Source: Symbiodinium natans (lineage: Eukaryota; Sar; Dinophyceae; Suessiales; Symbiodiniaceae). Taken from it: a stretch of DNA of 64,000 bases. Of this stretch, positions 35,900-49,694 are shown piece by piece. A program made the translations under genes and the position numbers. The stretch is from the NCBI GenBank assembly GCA_905221605.1, contig CAJNDS010002610.1, positions 62,001 through 126,000 of the forward strand. Direction: 5' to 3'. Within the stretch, counting starts at the first letter, position 1, and each line of letters starts with the position of its first letter. Below the pieces are notes generated by a model. The model was not told the DNA's origin. It made no database searches and was given only the letters and a program-made list of their open reading frames with translations.

Positions 35900-37730
35900 T
35901 GACCTAGATTGCAAGGAACTGCAAACCCTCGACTCTCGATCTCTCGAAGGGTCCCTAAAAAGGGGGGTCGGTCTCTTGGCACAAGGCATCACGGGGCATC
36001 GTATTCGCCGGGCTCACACTCACTGAGTTCCCGAGCCCGTTCTGAGTCCCCCAAGCGCTGGCAAAGCTCCAGAGCAGCACCTTACGCCGTGGGCCAGTTC
36101 GAGTCTCACTGACCCAGGAGTTGCCCCATGCCGTCTTGCCTTTCCACACCCTGTTTGAAGGCAAATCAGCATCCAGTAGCGAGTTGAAGCAGGGCAGCTG
36201 TGGTGGTGCGGTGTTCCAGGCTGCTTTGAAGCCCTGGATGCCTGGAAGTCTGTTGCAACCTGCCCTATGCCGTCCTACATCCGCAACAACCAGGGCCCTG
36301 ACCCACGTGCCTACCAAACCTCGAGCCATCTCCCTCAAGCACCCTAAACCACGTAAACCCCGGCACCCTTTCATCACGACCTAAAGACATCCTACCCAGC
36401 TCCCCCCCCCCCCCACATCCGTCCTAACATCCAGGCACTGCAGACCACGACATTGCTCTCCCCGTCGAAGGCCGCCAGCAGCGCACCTCCGTGCAAAGCG
36501 CCTCCACGTCCCAGGAGGGCGGCCCAGGTCAGCGCCTCAAACTCCAACCGTGCAAGTTGCTGAGGTGGGGTTCGGATGAAGTCTCAGATGGGCTTCGGAG
36601 GCTTTTGGAGCGCTTAGCTTTTGGCTCTCCACACAGGACACTTCGCCAAGCTGCGTTGGGCTCGACACTCTCCGCTCGCATCTGTTGGAACAGCTGCCAG
36701 GCCTGCTCGAAGCCCCATGCTTCTCAAAGGAACTGACCCGGATCATCCCGAAACCCGAAGCAGCCTTCTCCTCCTGACGGCCACTCTTGCAGCAAGAAAG
36801 CAAGTTGTTGTACCTCCGAGGACGGGGGGAGCTCGAGACCAAGGGATAGGGAAGGGTTACAGCCGGTACTGCACGTCGGGGAGCGGGTCTCACCGTAAAT
36901 TCATTTGCAGACCTCAAGCCTCCGGTACCAATTCTGCTGGAGCAGCCATGGTTTGCGAATGTGCCTTTTTCAAACCGAGCGTCGTGACAACGCCCACTTC
37001 CTCAGCTTCAAGCGGCATGTGCTCACTGTCATACACTTCGCCTGATTGCATTGCTTTTTGTCATCATCGGCACGATGCCAAGGCAGAAAATGGGTCGCAA
37101 GTGCAGGATGTTACTTAGGCAGCATGGAAAGTCTCACCCTAGAGAGAGCCTTGCACCTGCGCCCCCCGGCACCCACCCCCCAGCAGCCGAGCAGGTCGAA
37201 CCCAACACCCAAAGTGGCTTCCCAGTCTTGTTCAAGGTGCATACTCAAGCGTCATTGGACGCATACTCAGGCGTCATTGAACGTCTGCCAAGGTTCCAAG
37301 GTCCTTCGGCGCATCGCCGAAAGCAGCCTGCCCCAAACTTGAAAGGAGCACGCGCACAACGACGCAATCCTGCATGGCACAGCCTCAACACCTTGCACTC
37401 TGAAAAATCCTTGCACGAGTTCTCCCAGCCCTGAACCCAGCATCCAAAGCGGCTTGGGCGAGGGCCGTCTCCGTTCATGGTGTAACATTTGCATCCTTTA
37501 GACGCCTGTTCTGTTGGAGGCTCTCCCCTGCTCTACAACCCGAAGACAGTACTGCACCCATCCAGGCCTAAATTGATCGAACACCGATAACCCTGAACAC
37601 CAAGGTCAAAGCAGAAAGGCCGTGATGCCCAGGCGCTCAGGGCCGGATGGCATGCCAGTCGACGCAGCTGAGCAGGCGATGAGGTGGTTGTAAGTGAGGT
37701 CCTGGGTCAAGCTGGAACAAGTCGGGTCTA
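35900..37730. other. Unique sequence without a firm gene
   Basis: Overlapping open frames up to 165 codons occur on both strands without domain motifs. Confidence 0.35.
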
Positions 37731-37734
37731 GGCT

Positions 37735-37995
37735 GCTTGTAGTGGTGTAGTGGTGTAGTGGTGTACTGGTGTAGTGGTGTAGTGGTGTAGTGGTAGTGTG
37801 GTAGTGGTGGTAGTGTGGTAGTGGTGGTAGTGGGGTAGTGGTGGTAGTGGTGGTAGTGGTGGTAGTGGGGGGTAGTGGGGGGTAGTGGTGGTAGTGGTGG
37901 TAGTGGTGGTAGTGGTGGTAGTGGTGGTAGTGGTGGTAGTGGTGGTAGTGGTGGTAGTGGTGGTAGTGGTGGTAGTGGTGATAGTGGTGGTAGTA
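37735..37995 (+). repeat. GTAGTGGTG minisatellite
   Basis: Tandem GTAGTGGTG (9 bp), with GTAGTGGT and GTAGTGTG variants at the left edge and a nearly pure core at 37890-37980. Reading frames give poly-Val, Gly-Ser-Gly or Thr/Pro-rich strings, none meaningful. Confidence 0.95.
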
Positions 37996-38009
37996 GTCGT
38001 CGTCGCAGG

Positions 38010-38715
38010 AGCGATAAAACCCCCTTTGTTAAGATTTTGTTCTCCGAAGCGCGCGTTTCGCTTGGGTTGCGGAAGGTGATTTTCAAACCCCAAATCCTGA
38101 GAGCATCAGAGCATCTGAGGGCTCGAAACTGCCCGCGGCCAAACTGAGTGTCGGGCGCTGGGCTGCAGCTGACGAACAAGGAGCCTCGGCCACTTTATTG
38201 AGACCATAAGGGTGTAGGATGCCTTGTGGCTACTGCGGCTACTGAGACTGGAGAGAATTCGAACTTTGGGCTCTTGGGCGCCAGGAGCCTTTTCATGGGG
38301 GGCGGGTTGCGAAGCCCCAACCTGCCCTCCACCCTAAACCTCAAAACTGCTGCCGGTCTGCTCCTCCAGAAGCTGAAAGGCCTGGTCGAAATGATGAGAG
38401 GTCGAGATTCTCGAGGTTTGGCACTGATCGCTCTGGAAAACTGTAGGCCCCTCATCCTTAAACCCTATCAATACGAGCTGGCCTTCGCGGAGCGGACTTG
38501 ATGTATCTGCCCATACATCTCAAACACTCGCGCAGAAGGTCTGCATCAACCAAGTAAGCCTAGCAAGCCTCGAAGCCCATGGAGGCATCAGGATTCTACA
38601 GGGGGGGCGCTTGCGCTGGATGGCTCCACGAGTAATCCGTATCTTTGCTTCAACTACGAGCGGCTGAACCCTAGGCACTTTCCCAGGCCGGCGGACCCAT
38701 GCAACTCTCAACCAA
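38010..38715. other. Unique sequence without a gene
   Basis: Nothing recognised on either strand. Confidence 0.4.
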
Positions 38716-38719
38716 CAAA

Positions 38720-38945
38720 AGTGGCCGACGGGAAGTCATCAGAAGTCCCGCAGCAAACCTTGTTAGAACCCTTTCTTCCGAGCCTAATGAGACAGACATC
38801 CGTTAACTTGGAAGAAGCCCCCGGAGCCTGCTCCGCGTCGTTGCTGATCTTGCAAGCATCGATGAGGATGTTGTATCTCGGGCATAGTTCGCATGCTTCT
38901 AGCTCCGCTTCGCCCGTCATCAAGGTCTCCCTTACTGCAGTAGAA
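38720..38945 (-). pseudogene. Pentatricopeptide-repeat-like relic
   Basis: The minus strand reads CPRYNILIDACKISNDAEQA, close to the PPR pattern YN.LIDAC...G....A. One motif only, followed by unrelated sequence. Most likely a fragment of a decayed or split PPR gene. Confidence 0.4.
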
Positions 38946-39177
38946 TAATGTCGAAACACCCCGACCAGCCCAAGAAGTTCAGTTTGCAGTCGAAAGCACC
39001 CCGACTCTTAAACCCCAATCATAGCAGAACTGTTTTTCTACCAAAGAGGATGTTTCCTAGCCCCGCAAAACCTTCACATCTGAACCCTGTCGACTTTTTC
39101 TCCTAGCCACACGCGCCCCTGTGGCTCTAACCGCGCTTTGTGGAGTTTTTGGTGGGAGCCGGGCACCCGTTGAGCAG

Positions 39178-39292
39178 GTGGGCGTCTAGGGAGCGGGGGT
39201 CTAGTGGCAGGTGGGGGTCTAGGGAGTGGGGGTCTAGTAGCAGGGAGTGGGGGTCTAATAGCAGGTGGGGTCTAGGGAGTGAGTCTAGGGTA
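39178..39292 (+). repeat. GGGGGTCTAG minisatellite
   Basis: Imperfect units GGGGGTCTAGTAGCAGG and GGGGGTCTAGGGAGTG, directly adjoining the telomere-like block that follows. Confidence 0.8.
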
Positions 39293-39301
39293 GATACTTA
39301 G

Positions 39302-39456
39302 ACCCCTAACCCCTAAACCCTAAACCCTCAACCCTCAACCCTCAACCCTCAACCCTAAACCCTAAACCCTCAACCCTAAACCCTTCATGCACTCTAAACC
39401 CGGAACCCTTGACCCTAAACCCTACACCCTTCACCCTAAACCCTAAATCCTAAACA
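39302..39456 (+). repeat. Telomere-like block, CCCTAAA orientation
   Basis: About 20 heptads of CCCTAAA mixed with the CCCTCAA variant. It lies far (about 17 kb) from the main telomere-like domain. Confidence 0.9.
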
Positions 39457-39483
39457 GGTGATGTAACTTTTCGTTTAGCTTAC

Positions 39484-40156
39484 CGCAAATCCCAACAGCC
39501 CCAGGAGCAGGGTCAAGTCCGGTTCGAAGGTCTCGGCCACCATCTGCTGGAAGATGCCCAGGCTCAACCTCGCTTCGAGGATGTGTGTCTTGTCGAATGA
39601 GCTTGGGGATGCTTAGGGTTTAGAATGTTGGGCTTGGCGGCTTGATTCACGAGAGAGTCAGCTTGGAAAAGGACATCTGGTCTCACAGCCCTAGCGGAAC
39701 CTCTGAAACCCCTAGCCTTGAACACCCGTGACGCCCAAGACCCCAAGGCCCACAAAATGCCCGAAACGTTCCAGCGCAGGCTGGTGTCTCTGACCGCTTC
39801 GCCGCACCGCACGCAGCGAGGATGGAGCCGATCCTTGTTGTCCACACCCAACCGGGGCGGTCTGGGCCTTTATAGGGGCATGCGGACGCGCAATGCCAGG
39901 AGAGGCATGAAGCTCTGCAAGACTATGACAAGTGAACACCTGCTGCCTCGGCCAGAGCAAGAAGCTGATGCCTTGACACCACGAAATTAACGAAAGAGCC
40001 CTTGTAATTCCTCAGCTCGGGCTCGCCACGGCGTCTGGCCGCAGCGACTGTGCCGGCAGCTCGGTGAAGAGAGCCACAGCCCGTGACCAGAGCCTCCAAG
40101 AAACGGTTGCGTTGGAGAGCTTCAGTCACACGGTCCAGGGCTTCAGGTTTGAGGTA
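39484..40156 (-). CDS. Candidate multi-exon gene, unrecognised
   Basis: Two well-formed exons and a weaker middle. First exon 40156-39940: acceptor CTGTAG, then YLKPEALDRVTEALQRNRFL and LVTGCGSLHRAAG, ending at a GT donor (GTGTTCAC). Last visible exon about 39601-39484: KTHILEARLSLGIFQQMVAE, then TFEPDLTLLLGLLGFA, ending at a canonical GTAAGC donor. Between them a stretch reads VDNKDRLHPRCVRCGEAVRD, with a possible C-x2-C pair. LTLLLGLLGFA could begin a membrane segment. I cannot name the family. The donor at 39483 is followed within about 30 bp by a telomere-like block, so the gene may be truncated or have that block in an intron. Confidence 0.4.
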
Positions 40157-40544
40157 CTACAGGCAGTGATAGGCAGTGTGAAGCTGCCCTCAGGATGAGG
40201 ATGGCTGTGCTCATCGCACGTTTCTCGCTGCCCGGAGCTTCCTCACAAGCACGAATCTCTGGACTCAACCCCAACAGCGTCAGCGGTTTCCGGGCCTGCC
40301 AGTTCGCTGCGCCGTCTCTGAAAGCTTCTGGGCGACCTGGCTTTGGTCTTCGGGCCTTCGGGCCTTCGGGCCCTCGGGATCGTTGCTGCAGCTGATGGCA
40401 ATAACACCGAATGCCTTCTTTGATGCCACACACGCCGACTTTCGGCTCATGCACGGGAATAGAGGTGGACGTGGCATGGTGGCGCATTTGAACTTGGCGA
40501 CTTTCGTCTTTCTGTCTTTGCGTCGCGCCCTTTGGGGAGGGGTG

Positions 40545-41985
<1,441 letters not shown>

Positions 41986-41989
41986 GGAT

Positions 41990-42402
41990 CGAGCTTTCGG
42001 AGCCGGCTCTACAGGAAGATTCTCGAATTCCCGCATGCCGTTCAGAACTTGCCCTTCAAAGCGCTTCAGCCATGGCCCCTTGCGATGCAACTGCCTTGGC
42101 ATCTGTAGAAACATCAGACTGCACTGACAAGGATGCGCCTGGTAGAAGCCCTCCTTGCAAGCCGTGATGACGGCAGTGTAAGCCACAGCCTGAGCTGCTG
42201 ATGCACGTCCCCGGCCAAAAAACTGCAAACCTAAGACGCCAAGTTGTTGAAGCCCTTCAAAATGCATGCTTGAAGTCACAAAAGACAATTCTTGGTGCAA
42301 AGGTGGCAGCTCAGCCCAAAAGATCTCAAAACACGAGCGTTTGGGCTGCGACTTCCCCACAGTAGGGAGCTTCCTGTTTCTGAGAAGTTTCCATGCTCTC
42401 AC
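41990..42402 (-). pseudogene. Pentatricopeptide-repeat-like gene fragment
   Basis: The minus-strand frame reads AVAYTAVITACKEGFYQAHP, later LMFLQMPRQLHRKGPWLK. Helix A plus helix B of one PPR unit are recognisable and further helical sequence lies upstream. The frame then runs into the GT satellite and becomes Thr/His/Pro-rich, so a functional C-terminus is not possible as written. PPR proteins bind organellar RNA; this one looks broken by satellite expansion or lacks a visible splice. Confidence 0.45.
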
Positions 42403-42599
42403 CCAAGGTTTCCCAAAGAGTCACGAAGCCCCATGAGCCCCCTTGCCATGGCACTGTTGGCTGGGCTCCTCGGTCCCGCAGCGCTGAGAGCCTGGTGCAA
42501 AACATGGAGTGGTGCCAGGGGACAAGGATCAACCCTACGTACACCGAGGGTTGAGACATTTTGAACTGCATGGTATTTTTTTGTATCGTTTTCCTGAGC

Positions 42600-45500
42600 C
42601 CTGCAAGCTATTGAAGGGTCGTTTCCGCTCTCACAGATTGCCGGCTCGGTGAGGAGGCTCGGAGCCCCACTTTCTTTGTCGCCCTACCCAAGCTTCACTT
42701 GGCAACAAGCACACAAGCCCAGCAAGTTCACCGAAGGCACTTGCTGACGCTGCAAGACTTTTCCGCTCATCAAGTCAACAAAGGCTTCAAGGGCCCTCCA
42801 ACAAAGCCGGTTCAAGGTTTCGAGTTTGAGGAAAACTTGAATTAACATGGCTGGAGGTATGTATATGCTTGAACAAAGTCGTGGCTTCTAAATTCAACTT
42901 CTTTATTGCCAGTAATTAGTGGCTCAATGTACTAGGTTAAAGACGCGGGTACACGAGGAGGCAGCATACAGACAGACACATGCATGCATCATCGCACGTA
43001 GCAGCGCTGGCGGATTCGAGCGGCTTCAGATACAGCCGGCCAGCTACGAATTCTAGCAGGTATGTGGGATATAGATTGAAACGTCGCTCAGTCTCCGCAC
43101 TGAAACCGTCACCAGGCCTTAGACCCTGAACGCCCCAAAGGGCCCCAAAGGCACCAAAAATCGGCTTCAAGGCACATCTGCGCCGCTCGTGGCCAGGATT
43201 CCCGCAGCTTTGTCAGGCTACTGGAGATGATGGATTCGATGGACCCGCTCCTGGGTTGCTGTTAAGGACCGTGTGAGGTCTACATCTGTATTCGGGTAGA
43301 ACTTTGAAGGCCAAGGCATCTCAAGGCTTCCAGGCTTTGGGTGATTTTGGCATTTGGGGTTTGGGGTTTCGCCGTTTTGTTAGCTTAGAATGCGAGTTTG
43401 CGGGGCTGGCTGCGCGGCAGGGGCTGAGAAGTGCGGGACTCTTGGGTTTCACCTTCGAAAGTGGAGGGGTTCAGGAGCTCCAGGGCTTTGATTTTGACAC
43501 GGGGCCATCTCCTTTATGGGGCGAACCATGAATTGCCGAAGGCGGTTTCCGATTGAGGCGGTCTATGAACTCCCAAACCCTAGCCTCAGAATCCTGTAAG
43601 CCGCCTGACCGCTGGTTGGAGACTCCCCCACTTCGCACCCCATACAAAACTGCCAGTTCTATTCGAAGCTGAACAAGGCAGCCAGAGCCAATTCGGCCAA
43701 CCCCTCGCCGTAGAAAACCTGGGGCAAGTCAACGGCACCCTGGCACCACAAGCCGTCACAAGCCCTGAAGCCCAGAAGCCCAAAGTCTCAAAACTTCAAA
43801 AGCTGCCCCCTGAAAGAACTTCCTGAACTTCCTGAACGGCCGAAGTGCGAGTCACCACGTCCAGCCGGTATGGTGAGGAGGAGGGAGCGTCGCCAGTCCA
43901 AGGATTCCTTTCCTAGGTAGAACTACTCGGTATCCTACAAGTACGACCCCCGTGGGCCTAGTGGGCTTTGAAGCGCGGGCGTTGAGGGCCTTGAAGCTTC
44001 GGCTCTCGAGGTTTCAGGGCTTAGCCGGCTTAGCCTTTGGGGGGTCAAGCTTCAAAGGAGGCGCCAAAACTCAACTCCTGCGGTGCTCTGCGATGCTCAT
44101 TCTTTGGCCTGCTTTGCTTTCGAACCCTCCGAGTTCCCAGAGCACACTTGCCAGCTAAGCAACCTAAACCCTAACCAAAAAGGTTGTCAGAGCGAAGCAC
44201 CAGTCAGTTGGCATTCGGCTGAGGCTCCGGTTGGGTCGTGCAGGATATACGGAAAGGATTGTTGCTGCGTTGAGCGCCATATTCAAAGCAGTGTGACTGT
44301 TTCTAAACGCTGTCTCGTTGCGGTAACGGGGCTCCTCCCCAAAGCCTTCAGATTAGCGCAGTCGAGCATCACCACTCGCGGCGACTTTCAGGACTCCGCA
44401 ATCCAGTGCCGCCTCGAGTTACAAACGCCACAGGCGCTCGGGTCGTTTGAGCAGGGTGAAAGATTGAAAACTACAGCCTGCCACATACAGCGACACCGGC
44501 ATGCTGCTACACACACACTCTCTCTCTCTCTCGCCAATATTGCTTGCAGTGGGCGCCACATACCGCCCTTTCAGTCAACCAGACGCACGGCTTGAATTGC
44601 CTGGCTGATGCATCGACAGTCATCGAGTCACGCGGAGCAGACCTTGACAACCCTTTAGTGCCTTCTTCTAAACAGTCATTGCGACACGTCTTGGGAAGGC
44701 CTGAATGAGAACTTACCAAAGGCCATGAGAACTCGGATACAAATTCTGAATGAACACTGTTCTTCGCCCTGTTCTAACAAAGCGAGGCACCCAAGTCTGC
44801 TCCTGCATCTCCATCAAAAGGCGCAACGTCGTCTCCCAGATGCCTCCTTCCTGGCGGATGCGATGCCGACCATCGACTTATCATCGACTTGAAACAGGGA
44901 AGTGCAAACTCGATTCAGGGGGTCATGGGCCTCCAAGTAAGAGGTTCGCCGGGCGCCGCCCCCCGAAAAAATGCTACACTTCTCTTATAGTCCTTCTACA
45001 AGCACTTCTCCCTACATCCCTTACTGGAAAATACGCATCGGACCACGACTATGACCACAACCACAAGCAGTACCATTGCCCCCACCTGCTATGTTGAGAA
45101 ATGATTTTCCGTTCGTTGTTTCTTGTCGAGTGTGTTCCTTGTTGACCCTGTTTTGGGATGCAAAGCTTGGGGAGAGCAGTTCGCGCGGTTCAGCTTAGTC
45201 GAATTTTTCACGCGTCCTTGGAGTCGCTCGGAGAACACGACCAAAAACTCCTGGTTTTGCTTCTAATTTTGGCTTTCATGCGAGCTGCCAGCTAAGAGCC
45301 TCTGCTCCCAGCTGCGCTTGCCGGAGCATGCCGGAGCTTCTTCAAACACTGGATCTCTTCTCAGCATTTTGCTGCGCACGCGGCATGCGTCAGGCTTCTG
45401 AACCACGGCTGCTGTGCTACATACCGGACATTCGAGAGCATGTTGCTGGGCTAGCCAATGGCTTCCACGCTTGCCAGTGGGACTATTCACGTGGATTGAG

Positions 45501-46600
45501 ACTTTCTATAGGGTGCTGCGATGGGCTGCAAAGCATCCCAAAGACCCCCGCCCAATGGTCCTCACAGGCGGACACGGCGGAACTGAAGGTCACCACCTGG
45601 GCGCCCGGCTTTGGGGACAGGGAGGGCCAGGCCGGCGAGACGACGGGTGCGCTCGATCCCAGCTTTGAGGACGTAGATAAGTTGAAGTCATAAGTAGGCT
45701 TCTGGCTTGCGAGGCGAGGCTTCCAGATTTCTGCTCTGATTCTACTGAGGTTGAATCCGAGCCTGACATACTAGATCTCGTGGTAATTCAGATCACATGC
45801 GCCAGCCTGAGATATGGTTGGAGTCAACCGAGTCAACACTCTCAACCTTGGACCCGTCACACATGCCATCTGAGCCTGCCCCCCCCCCCCCCCTGTGTGC
45901 TGGCGTGGGTCGTTGGGTTCGAGGCCGTAGTCTGGCCCACAGGAGAGGAAAGCGACAAAGGGTTCGAGGATCTTCGGGGTCTGTATAAAGTCAAATATGC
46001 TGTCATATGACATAAAATTCAATCCAGCATAATGTCGCTGGATATAATAAGACTTGGACCTCACGCGTCTTCCTAGGCGTGTCGGGCTTTGAGGTTTGGA
46101 GGCTGGGGAAAGATCTTAGGAGATGTGAGCTTTTTGCGGAAGGTTCAAGCCATGAGCACGTCTTCACCGTTCAAATGGCGCATCGATTAAAGAAAAACCC
46201 ACGAGCGCATGCACCACCGAGTCCCTCGCCGACCGCGGAGCGCGCCTGGAAATTGCGCGAGGCACTTGAGACTGTGGTGCCAGCTTCGCGCCCTGCTGCA
46301 GGCCATCAGCACGGAGTTGAAGGTCATGACCTGGGGAGGTGGTCTCACTAGAGCGTTAACGGACTTGGGCGTTTTGCCTTCTTGCGAACTTTGCCTTCAG
46401 CCTCTACTGCTCCAAGCTGTCCGGGCGTTTCTTTTACAGCTCACAGGGATTTGGGGATTTGCTTACAGGGTTTTGGGGGGGGCTTTAAGGCCCAGAGCAA
46501 AGCGCCTGTGGTTCGCCGGTGGCACCCGTCAGCTCCGCCAGCAGAGCCAGGGCTGGCGTCCACAATTTGACAGCCTGCGTGGGGCGCGCCCCTTTGTGTG
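42600..46600. other. Mostly unique sequence without a firm gene
   Basis: Open frames up to 170 codons on the plus strand (44083-44595, 45328-45693) have no domain motif. A (TC)n tract lies at 44518-44532 and a C-run near 45881-45893. GGGTTTGGGGTTTC-like motifs at 43350 resemble degenerate telomere heptads. Confidence 0.35.
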
Positions 46601-46605
46601 GTCTG

Positions 46606-46608
<3 letters not shown>

Positions 46609-46637
<29 letters not shown>
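46609..46637 (+). repeat. G-run, 29 nt
   Basis: Uninterrupted G, directly before the dispersed element at 46644. Confidence 0.9.
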
Positions 46638-46643
46638 TGGGTG

Positions 46644-46740
46644 GCTTAAATAGGGTCTATTTGGAAGCTGAGACTCGGGTTTTTAGACTAACCAATGCGT
46701 CTCCACGAGAGTATTCTTGGAAGCTGAGAGTGGTGTTTTT
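46644..46740 (+). repeat. Copy of the AAATAGGGTCTATTTGGAAG element arm
   Basis: GCTTAAATAGGGTCTATTTG followed by GAAGCTGAGACTCGGGTTT matches the arms of the inverted-repeat element at 55346-55456. A shorter direct copy (TTCTTGGAAGCTGAGAGTGG) follows at 46714. Confidence 0.75.
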
Positions 46741-46744
46741 GTGT

Positions 46745-49610
46745 GGTAGATACAAAGGAAAGGGCATAAGAAAGTAGCGAAAGGAGCTCCTCAATTCCCT
46801 TCCTTATCTCCTATGCTCTTTTCTGTATTCATTGCAACAGGAGAATACAGGAAAAGGGCCTCCATTCCCCTCTTGTTCTTCCTTTCTTGTGTTTTTGTCA
46901 TTTAAAGGGGAACAGGAGAAGAGAGGGGAAAGAGAAGGAGAGAGGAGAGATAAAAGGAAGACAATTTTAATGGGAAGAGCCAAGAAAAGAATAGAAAAGA
47001 GAGATGAACAAAGAAGATGGAGAGACAAAACAAGGCGCAAAGAAAATGGCACTCTTCTTTATCTATCCTCTCTCCCTTCTCTCTCCCTTCCCTCTTTCTT
47101 TTCGAAACAGAAAACGAAAAAGGAAGAACTTGAAAAGGAGAAGGGTAAGGAAAAGAGCAGAAGAGACAGGCCGAAAAGAGGGATATGATGAAGTATGGGC
47201 AAGGTCCACGCGCAAGGAGTCACTCTCTGCTTACCCTTCCACTGCTTTATCATACAAGTTCCTTTCTTGTGTTATATTAGTTAAAAGGTAACAGAAGGAG
47301 AGAAGGGCAAGGGAAGTGAGAGAGGAGAGACAACAAGGAGGCCATTTGAATTTTCTGGAGGGGTACTGAAAAGAAGAGAAGACACAATAAACAAGGAGAC
47401 GGATAGCACTCTTCTTTATCTATCATCTGTCCCTTCCTTGTCTCTCGCTTTTCCCTCTATAATTAAAAAATAGGTGCCCTCTCTCCTCTTCAGGAAGCCC
47501 CCTTGCCCTTATTTTGCTAGCTTTCTGAAACGACAAGGAAAACAACACATAGAAAGAGAGGAAAGGGAATGAAACAATAGGCAGTGGAGCTCTTCAGTGT
47601 CTTTACCTATCTCTTTTCTTCTTTTTCTTTTTAATTCAATAAGGAAAATTGAGATTCAAAAGAGAACAAGAGAAGAGAAGGGAGAGAGAAAGGAGAGAGG
47701 AGAGATCAAAAGGAAACAATTTTCATGGGAAGAGCAATGAAAGTCATGGAAGAGAAATGAAGACAGGAGAGGGAGGTGCAAAATCAGGCAAAGAGAGGAT
47801 GGTGCTCGTTTTCTTCTTTCCTCTCTTTCTTATCTTTCCCTTTTAAATAGAAAACAAAAGGAAGAACAATGAACATGTAAAGGAACCCATTTTCTTTTTC
47901 CGTTTGGGAACAAGGAAAAGAACAGAGGCGATAGGGCGAGAGGAGGGATTTGCTGCAGCGTGGGGAGGGTCTACGGACAAGGAGCCAACCCCGCTCACTT
48001 TCCCCATCCATTGGAAAAGAAAGGAACATGGCCTCCATTCCCCTCTTGTTCTTCCTTTCTTGCGTTTTTGTCATTTAAAGGGGAACAGGAGAAGAGAAGG
48101 GAGAGAGAAGGAGAGAGGAGAGACAAAAGGATTGCATTGTTAATGGGAAGAGCAAAGAAAAGAATAGAAGAGAGATGAATAGAGAAGAGGGAGAGACAAA
48201 ACAAGGCGCAGAGAAAATGGCACTCACTCTTTATCTATCCTCTCTTCCTTATCTCTCCCTGCCATCTTTCTTTTCGAAATAAGAGAACAAAAAGGAAGAA
48301 CTATGAGAAGGAGAAGGGTAAGGAAAGGAACAGAAGAGATAGGCCGAGAGGAGGGGTATGACGAAGTATGGACCGGTCCACGCGCCAGGAGTCACCCTCT
48401 GCTTACCCTTCCACTGCCTTATCATACAAGTTCCTTTCTTGTGGTTTATCAGTCAGAAGGAAACAGAAGGAGAGAAGGGAAAGGGAAGTGAGAGGAGATA
48501 ACAAGGATGCCATTTTTCTGGAAGCGCAACTGTACCGGAATGTGGCCACAACAAGCAGGCCAGGGAGGCTCAGGCGGGGCAAGTCTCTCCCTAATTAGAA
48601 AAAATCAACCTTGCTATTCACAGGTAGGCGCCCTTCTTCCTCTTCAGGAAATCGCCTTTCCCTTATTTTGTTATTTTGCTTTTTGAAGCGAATAAGAAAA
48701 ACAACAAAAAAGAAGAGAGGACAGGGAATGACTAGGTAAAGAGAGGAGCTTTTCAATTTCCTCCCTATCTCTTATGTTACTTTTCCTTCTTGGGCGGGTG
48801 TCCTTTTTTCTTCCTTGAAGATGCAGAAAACTATCAAAAAGGACACCCGTTCCATCGCCCACAATTCCCTTCCTTATCTCCTATGCTCTTTTCCTTATTC
48901 ATTGCAACAGGAGAATTCAGGAAAAGGGCCTCCATTCCTCTCTTGTTCTTCCTTTCTCGTGTTTTTGTCATTTAAAGGGGAACAGGAGAAGAGAAGGGAA
49001 AGAGAAGGAGAGAGGAGAGATCAACGGAACACAATTCTAATGGGAAGAGCCAAGAAAAGAATAGAAAAGAGAGATGAACAAAGAAGATGGAGAGACAAAA
49101 CAAGGCGCAAAGAAAATGGCACTCTTCTTTATCTATCCTCTCTCCCTTCTCTCTCCCTTCCCTCTTTCTTTTCGAAACAGAAAAACGAAAAAGGAAGAAC
49201 TTGAAAAGGAGAAGGGTAAGGAAAAGAGCAGAAGAGACAGGCCGAAAAGAGGAATATGATGAACTGAAAAGAAGAGAAGACACAAGAAACAAGGAGACGG
49301 ATAGCACTCTTCTTTATCTATCATCTGTCCCTTCCTTGTCTCTCGCTTTTCCCTCTATAAGTAAAAAAAAAGGCGCCCTCTCTCCTCTTCAGGAAGCCCC
49401 CTTGCCCTTATTTTGCTAGCTTTCTGAAACGACAAGGAAAACAACACATAGAAAGAGAGGAAAAGGAATGAAACAATAGGCAGTGGAGCTCTTCAGGGTC
49501 TTGACCTATCTCTTTTCTTCTTTTGCTTTTTCAAACAATAAGGAAAAGAAGCTTCCTTTGGTGTGATTTGAGAATTAAAAGAGAACAAGAGAAGAGAAGG
49601 GAGACCCGGG
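46745..49610 (+). repeat. Purine-rich segment with long direct duplications
   Basis: Repeated blocks such as AAAGGGGAACAGGAGAAGAG (about 46904, 48076, 48975), GAGACAAAACAAGGCGCA (about 47022, 48191, 49092) and CCCTTGCCCTTATTTTGCTAG (about 47502, 49400). The block 46795-47190 returns at 48866-49260, with an offset of about 2070 bp. The later copy lacks about 170 bp present in the first (near 47195-47365). Lys/Arg/Glu-rich frames reflect composition; no family is seen. Confidence 0.85.
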
Positions 49611-49611
49611 C

Positions 49612-49690
49612 TCGAAATTTAGTATTGAGGGGGAGGCCCGGGCTCGTGATTTAGTATCGGGGAATTTAAAAAATCAATTTCATTTCAATG
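49612..49690 (+). repeat. GCCCGGGCTCG..TTTAGTAT duplicated leader
   Basis: CCCGGGCTCGAAATTTAGTA and CCCGGGCTCGTGATTTAGTA lie in tandem. The same pair recurs at about 50352-50410, again at the head of the hairpin sequence. Confidence 0.8.
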
Positions 49691-49694
49691 TCCA

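Noticed and set aside
37637-38179. Thr/Pro/His-rich protein in the GTAGTGGTG region
   Set aside because: Pure minisatellite reading without unique coding sequence.
46832-49419. Lys/Arg/Glu-rich proteins in the purine-rich segment
   Set aside because: Frames appear in several registers, shift between duplicated copies and follow composition. No domain is visible.
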